Assembly (NCBI GenBank): GCA_002471665.1
Contig: DKQK01000028.1
Location: 265,436 to 276,123 of the forward strand
Source of the DNA: Gammaproteobacteria bacterium UBA7310
GTDB lineage: Bacteria > Pseudomonadota > Gammaproteobacteria > Pseudomonadales > Ketobacteraceae
Direction: 5' to 3'
DNA: 10,688 bases
A program made the translations under genes and the position numbers. Below are positions 7,183 to 10,688 of the stretch, piece by piece (positions within the stretch are counted from its first letter, which is position 1; each line of letters begins with the position of its first letter). Under the pieces are notes generated by a model. The model worked only from the letters and a program-made list of their open reading frames with translations. It did no database searches and was not told the DNA's origin.

Positions 7183-7210
7183 GAATAAGACAGGGAATAA
7201 GACAGGGAAT
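7183..7210 (+). repeat. 12-bp tandem repeat (2.3 copies) carrying the ribosome binding site of the large gene
   Basis: The unit GAATAAGACAGG occurs at 7183-7194 and 7195-7206, followed by GAAT. It fills most of the 40-bp gap between the LysM gene and the large effector-like gene. Each copy supplies AGGGA; the second (7204-7208) lies 7 bases from the ATG at 7216 and the first lies 19 bases away. Confidence 0.9.
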
Positions 7211-7215
7211 ACGTT

Positions 7216-10200
7216 ATGACAGCTCCGACTCCAGCACCAAAAGAGCTGAATGTTGCCTATGGCAGCAAGAATACACTGGTTCTGACACAACCCGGTGAAA
7301 TCTATGAGCTCCTATATTGCCCCAATGAACATATCATTCTGGTACTGGATGAGCCAGGCTTGGCTGAGTTGGAAGCGTTGGATAAAAAACTGGATCAGGC
7401 TGCAGAACAGTTAGAAGCAGCCCGCACCCAAACCGGATCTGATCACCGTAATCTGTTGCAGGCACAAGATGGTGTGCGTGCCGCGTTGGCGGAGGCCGTG
7501 GCTGGAGATGGCAGTGCGGGCACAAAGAAACTGGCACCCCTGGCAAAAGGCCGTGTTGGGCTGCAGGAAATGATGCGCATCGGTGCCGCCAAATACTCCC
7601 TGATCCCGGCAGACTTCGTGGAAAAGTACAAAGCCAGGCCAGGCCACCTGTACCAGATGCCCGGCACCATAAAAGGCGCACTGAGCGAAGTCATCAACGC
7701 AGAACCAGTTGAGGATTCCCTTAAGGGCTGGCGCTATACCCAGGCGGATCAGGCAGCCGACGGGAGTAAAAAGGCCGGTGAGCTGAATCGTGACAAAGTC
7801 ATCGAAACCTTTGGCAAGGTTAAAACCAAGATCGCCAAGGATTGGAAACTGGCCAAGGGTGAGACAACCGGTCAGATTCCTTCAGAGCGCCTGATCAAGA
7901 CGCTGCTGCCGACGCTGTCAGCGTTTCTCACTAAAGACAATTACGCACTGATCGACAACTGGATCGAAAAGATCAACCAGGATGTCAACGCGTCCTGGAA
8001 GCGTTATGAGCAGTATCGTGATGACGCCCTAAAGGCACTGGATAAAACCACCAGCCGCAGCGAAACCAATCCCGCCAACTATTTTTTGCCGGAGGATTGG
8101 GATTTTGTGAAGAGAATGGTGGGGGATATTTGGGGTAAGAGTTCTGACTTGTACCTTGATTTGCGCGATGTGCCCTATAAAACAGTTTGCGGTAAAGAGG
8201 GGAGAGAACATTACAAAGACCTGATAGCACGCAAGCCACTCCCCCCGACATGCTGGGATGCCAGTGCCGGAGCCCAGTTTATGCGTTATACCCTGGGCGC
8301 CACCGTAAAAGCCGAATTTGATCTGCTGAAAAAGGGCAAGTTGGCAGTGGGTGCGGATGCCTCATTTGATGCGGCTTTGGCTGAGGCCAAGGCCGAAGGC
8401 CGGTTTATGTTTCCCTCAAGTGAAGGGTATGGCCTGCGCCCAAAAATCAAAGTTAAAACCGAAGAAATTGTACCTAAGCCCTACGGCAAAAGCGCCGGCA
8501 TCGATTACAGAAAAAACAACTTCAACCAGCAGGCGGACACACCTTACTTTGCGGTGGATGACAGCCTGCTCACGCCGTCCGGTGCAGACAATCTTTTTGC
8601 CATGCTGCAGCACTGGGAGGTGTTGGCGCAAACGGTGAATCGCACCAATACCGATGCCGGGCGCAGGGATCTGTTTATCCAGGTTGTGGGGCACACCAGT
8701 GCCACCGGATCGAACGATTATAATGACAGGTTAGGCCAGCGCCGTGCCGCCATTGTGGCGGATTTTATCGCCCAGAAACTGGAAAACTGGATCGGTCATT
8801 TTAAAAGCAGTCACTGGGGCCGGGCGGAAGTGGATTTTATGGCCTATGTTATCCTGATTCGCAGTGGCAGTATTCCGGCGGCAGTCAACTGGGACTTGGT
8901 CGGCCGCTCGGAAACCAAGGCCTCCCTGGTAGACCAGATCAAACAACAGGTTCCAAATCTAGAAGAAATGCGGCAGCAGATATTGCCGCAGTTGCAACGC
9001 ATGCTGTTTTTAAGCAAGGCCCAATGGGATGAGCCACACCCCAGCTTTCGCAATGGTAAGCCAAAAACCAAGCTGCAGCGTTTGATCGAGCAATACTCCG
9101 AAGCCCTCAGGCTGTACGCCAGCCAGCAGAACCAGACCCGAATCACCTGGGATTACAATTTGCTGAGCAATATTAGGTTATTTAGTACGCCCTATATCAG
9201 CAAAGGTGAAACGGCGCCAGCGGTAGCAACCGATCAGGAAATTTTCGAAAATCGCCGATGCGATTTCATCGCCTGGGAAATCGATCGCGAGCATTCGAAA
9301 GTCGTTGAGAAAGAGGTGGAACTTTATCTGGGGGAAATGAGGGCCACCTTCGAAGGCAGTATCAGCGCCTGGGCCGGTGCAAATGTTAACCTGGGGGGTG
9401 AGATTGCCCTGGCTGCGCCGCAAGGTATGTTGGCGGTGGTGGGCGCGGTGCGCGATGAAAGTCGGGCGGGCAAAGTCAGCGACAAAACCATTGTGCAGGC
9501 AAAAGGCGCCCTGGAGGCAGGGGCCAATGCCGGTGCCTTTGCCGGTGCCAAAGCCGAGCTGGGCATGCGTGCCTCGGTGGATTGGCGGCCCCCACCCAAA
9601 GACCCGGCCCCAGGCAAGTCTCACCAGCCGCCACAGTTTGGCGCCCTGGGCAGTGCCGGTTATACATTGACGGGTATGCTGGGCATTGGGGCCACGGCCG
9701 AATTTAAGGTAGGGTTTGATCAGGATAGCAGCCGTTTTGTGATTAAAATGAAGGCGGAAGCGTGCCTGGGCCCAGGGTGCGGTGGCCAGCTCAATATCAC
9801 TGTGGGTGTGGGTCAATGTTGGGCATTCATTACGTTGATTCACGGCGAGCTTAAGCGACACAACTTCAGTTATCTGGATATTTTTGAGAAAGAAAAAGAT
9901 GAATCCGGTTTGGATGTGTTTGATCTGTATAGCGCTTGGGCCTGGAGGATGTTGCAACAAGGTAACATCTGGGCCGGGCCGGCGTTTGCTGTTGGAAAAA
10001 GTGTTGAGGTGCTAATTGATGCTTTGGAGTATACGGATGAACTTTTAGCTGAGTGGAAACAGCAAAAAGTTATTGGGGAGCAAACTGAGACCTTGATTGA
10101 TACGCTGCACCAAAAACCGGAACTGTTAAAATACCTGACTCCAGAAAGCAAAGGCCGAATCCTGTATGATCTGATGACGGTTGAAGTCGGAATGGATGAA

Positions 10201-10485
10201 TACCTTGGCAATTTGGTGGAGTTTGATGTTAACAAAAAGCGGGAGGAGGCAGCGCTGATCCTGATCGAGGAGGGGGTGGTCAGCCGGCGTGACTGGCGGG
10301 AAACTTTAGAGCACCTTGGTGAGATACAGGGTGGTGAGTTGGTGCCCCAGGTGACGCCCAAAGCGGATCCGGTTAATAAGGCAGAACGTGTTATGCAGAA
10401 TGCCCATTTCTTAAAGTCAAGGCTCCTAAACGATCCGGAAGATTGGGATCGTCTAGAGCAGTTTATTAGCGGGTTACCAAAGTGA
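7216..10485 (+). CDS. Large T6SS effector-like protein with OmpA-type domain and Gly/Ala-rich segments
   Basis: The 1089-residue protein has no signal peptide and no clear membrane helix. Order of parts: an N-terminal segment (1-47), a charged coiled coil (about 48-96) and a helical region (about 100-340). Then comes a first Ala/Gly-rich part (350-410, GATVKAEFDLLKKGKLAVGA), an OmpA-like domain (about 445-545, VVGHTSATGSNDYNDRLGQR), a second Gly/Ala-rich part (about 716-865, with GANAGAFAGAKAELGM and IGATAEFKVGFD) and a helical C-terminus (about 880-1089). In the OmpA motif the peptidoglycan-contacting Arg is kept (R510) but the paired Asp of GHTD is Ser (S495). The GAFAGAKAE pattern recalls, from memory, large T6SS toxins of the VasX/BTH_I2691 type, although their N-terminus and membrane helices are not seen. 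Position after vgrG and before a lipoprotein fits an effector-immunity arrangement. The toxic activity is unknown. Confidence 0.78.
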   Translation: MTAPTPAPKELNVAYGSKNTLVLTQPGEIYELLYCPNEHIILVLDEPGLAELEALDKKLDQAAEQLEAARTQTGSDHRNLLQAQDGVRAALAEAVAGDGSAGTKKLAPLAKGRVGLQEMMRIGAAKYSLIPADFVEKYKARPGHLYQMPGTIKGALSEVINAEPVEDSLKGWRYTQADQAADGSKKAGELNRDKVIETFGKVKTKIAKDWKLAKGETTGQIPSERLIKTLLPTLSAFLTKDNYALIDNWIEKINQDVNASWKRYEQYRDDALKALDKTTSRSETNPANYFLPEDWDFVKRMVGDIWGKSSDLYLDLRDVPYKTVCGKEGREHYKDLIARKPLPPTCWDASAGAQFMRYTLGATVKAEFDLLKKGKLAVGADASFDAALAEAKAEGRFMFPSSEGYGLRPKIKVKTEEIVPKPYGKSAGIDYRKNNFNQQADTPYFAVDDSLLTPSGADNLFAMLQHWEVLAQTVNRTNTDAGRRDLFIQVVGHTSATGSNDYNDRLGQRRAAIVADFIAQKLENWIGHFKSSHWGRAEVDFMAYVILIRSGSIPAAVNWDLVGRSETKASLVDQIKQQVPNLEEMRQQILPQLQRMLFLSKAQWDEPHPSFRNGKPKTKLQRLIEQYSEALRLYASQQNQTRITWDYNLLSNIRLFSTPYISKGETAPAVATDQEIFENRRCDFIAWEIDREHSKVVEKEVELYLGEMRATFEGSISAWAGANVNLGGEIALAAPQGMLAVVGAVRDESRAGKVSDKTIVQAKGALEAGANAGAFAGAKAELGMRASVDWRPPPKDPAPGKSHQPPQFGALGSAGYTLTGMLGIGATAEFKVGFDQDSSRFVIKMKAEACLGPGCGGQLNITVGVGQCWAFITLIHGELKRHNFSYLDIFEKEKDESGLDVFDLYSAWAWRMLQQGNIWAGPAFAVGKSVEVLIDALEYTDELLAEWKQQKVIGEQTETLIDTLHQKPELLKYLTPESKGRILYDLMTVEVGMDEYLGNLVEFDVNKKREEAALILIEEGVVSRRDWRETLEHLGEIQGGELVPQVTPKADPVNKAERVMQNAHFLKSRLLNDPEDWDRLEQFISGLPK

Positions 10486-10688
10486 GTGTACAGAAAATAC
10501 CAAATATATGGCCGCGTTTTGGCGTCCTCGCGCTGTGTTTCAGCGTGTTGGCAGCGTGCGCGCCTACAGAAGAAATCAATGCTCTCAAGCAACGGACCCT
10601 GGATAACCTGGTGTTTGTCGAAGGCGGAACCTTCATGATGGGGGATGTGGGTTATGTTGACGAGAACGGTCAGAAGCAGATTTTTGGT
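10482..10688 (+). CDS. Lipoprotein with SUMF1/FGE-like domain, candidate immunity or accessory protein (partial)
   Basis: The first 69 codons are present; the gene runs off the right edge. The start is GTG at 10482, overlapping the previous stop by four bases (GTGA), so it is probably translationally coupled. A type II signal peptide ends in the lipobox LAAC (residues 23-26). The +2 residue is Ala, so sorting to the outer membrane is expected. After a short linker, LVFVEGGTFMMGD (43-55) matches the opening of formylglycine-generating-enzyme/sulfatase-modifying-factor domains. Active FGE makes formylglycine in sulfatases, but many bacterial members are non-catalytic binding folds. No sulfatase gene is near. 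A periplasm-facing lipoprotein coupled to an effector-like gene is what a T6SS immunity protein would look like, but this is inference. The catalytic part lies outside the window. Confidence 0.85.
   Translation, partial: MSVQKIPNIWPRFGVLALCFSVLAACAPTEEINALKQRTLDNLVFVEGGTFMMGDVGYVDENGQKQIFG

Noticed and set aside
9178..9960. Long minus-strand frames opposite the large effector-like gene (9178-9960 and 9870-10592)
   Set aside because: They are shadows of the continuous 1089-codon gene and the coupled lipoprotein gene. No signal or domain is visible in them.
7216..10485. Firm assignment of the large protein to the VasX family
   Set aside because: The Gly/Ala-rich part is reminiscent, but the expected N-terminal features and C-terminal membrane helices are not seen, so only a loose resemblance is claimed.

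Overview
The window looks like chromosomal DNA of a gammaproteobacterium. The evidence is the moderately high GC content, the Lif-type lipase-chaperone fold, the Lnt family member and a type VI secretion (T6SS) VgrG module. The genus cannot be named from the sequence. It holds eight genes, six complete and one cut at each edge, packed tightly in three transcription blocks.

Block 1 (1-3384). At the left edge, on the minus strand, is the first 32 codons of an exported protein with a signal peptide. Divergent from it is a tightly coupled three-gene operon. It encodes a membrane-anchored protein resembling lipase-specific foldases (Lif/LipB), a shorter tandem paralogue that stops about halfway along the fold, and a paralogue of apolipoprotein N-acyltransferase (Lnt) with its Glu-Lys-Cys triad intact. 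The joins are TAATG and TTGA overlaps, so the three proteins are probably made together. Two foldase-like proteins plus a lipid-handling acyltransferase, facing an exported protein of unknown identity, is an unusual set and the best candidate here for an undescribed system.

Block 2 (3345-4085, minus). A nitroreductase-family flavoprotein converges on the Lnt-like gene and overlaps its 3' end by 40 bp. It looks unrelated to its neighbours.

Block 3 (4192 to the right edge). This is an orphan T6SS spike-and-cargo operon. It has VgrG with a C-terminal transthyretin-like extension, then a LysM / Ig-like / peptidoglycan-binding protein with no signal peptide. Next is a 1089-residue effector-like protein with an OmpA-type domain and Gly/Ala-rich segments. 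Last is the start of a lipoprotein with a formylglycine-generating-enzyme-like (SUMF1) fold, whose GTG start overlaps the effector stop. A reasonable model is that the VgrG tail carries the LysM protein and/or the large protein, and that the lipoprotein protects the producer or acts as an accessory. No T6SS core genes, RNA genes, transposons, CRISPR arrays or clear terminators are visible.
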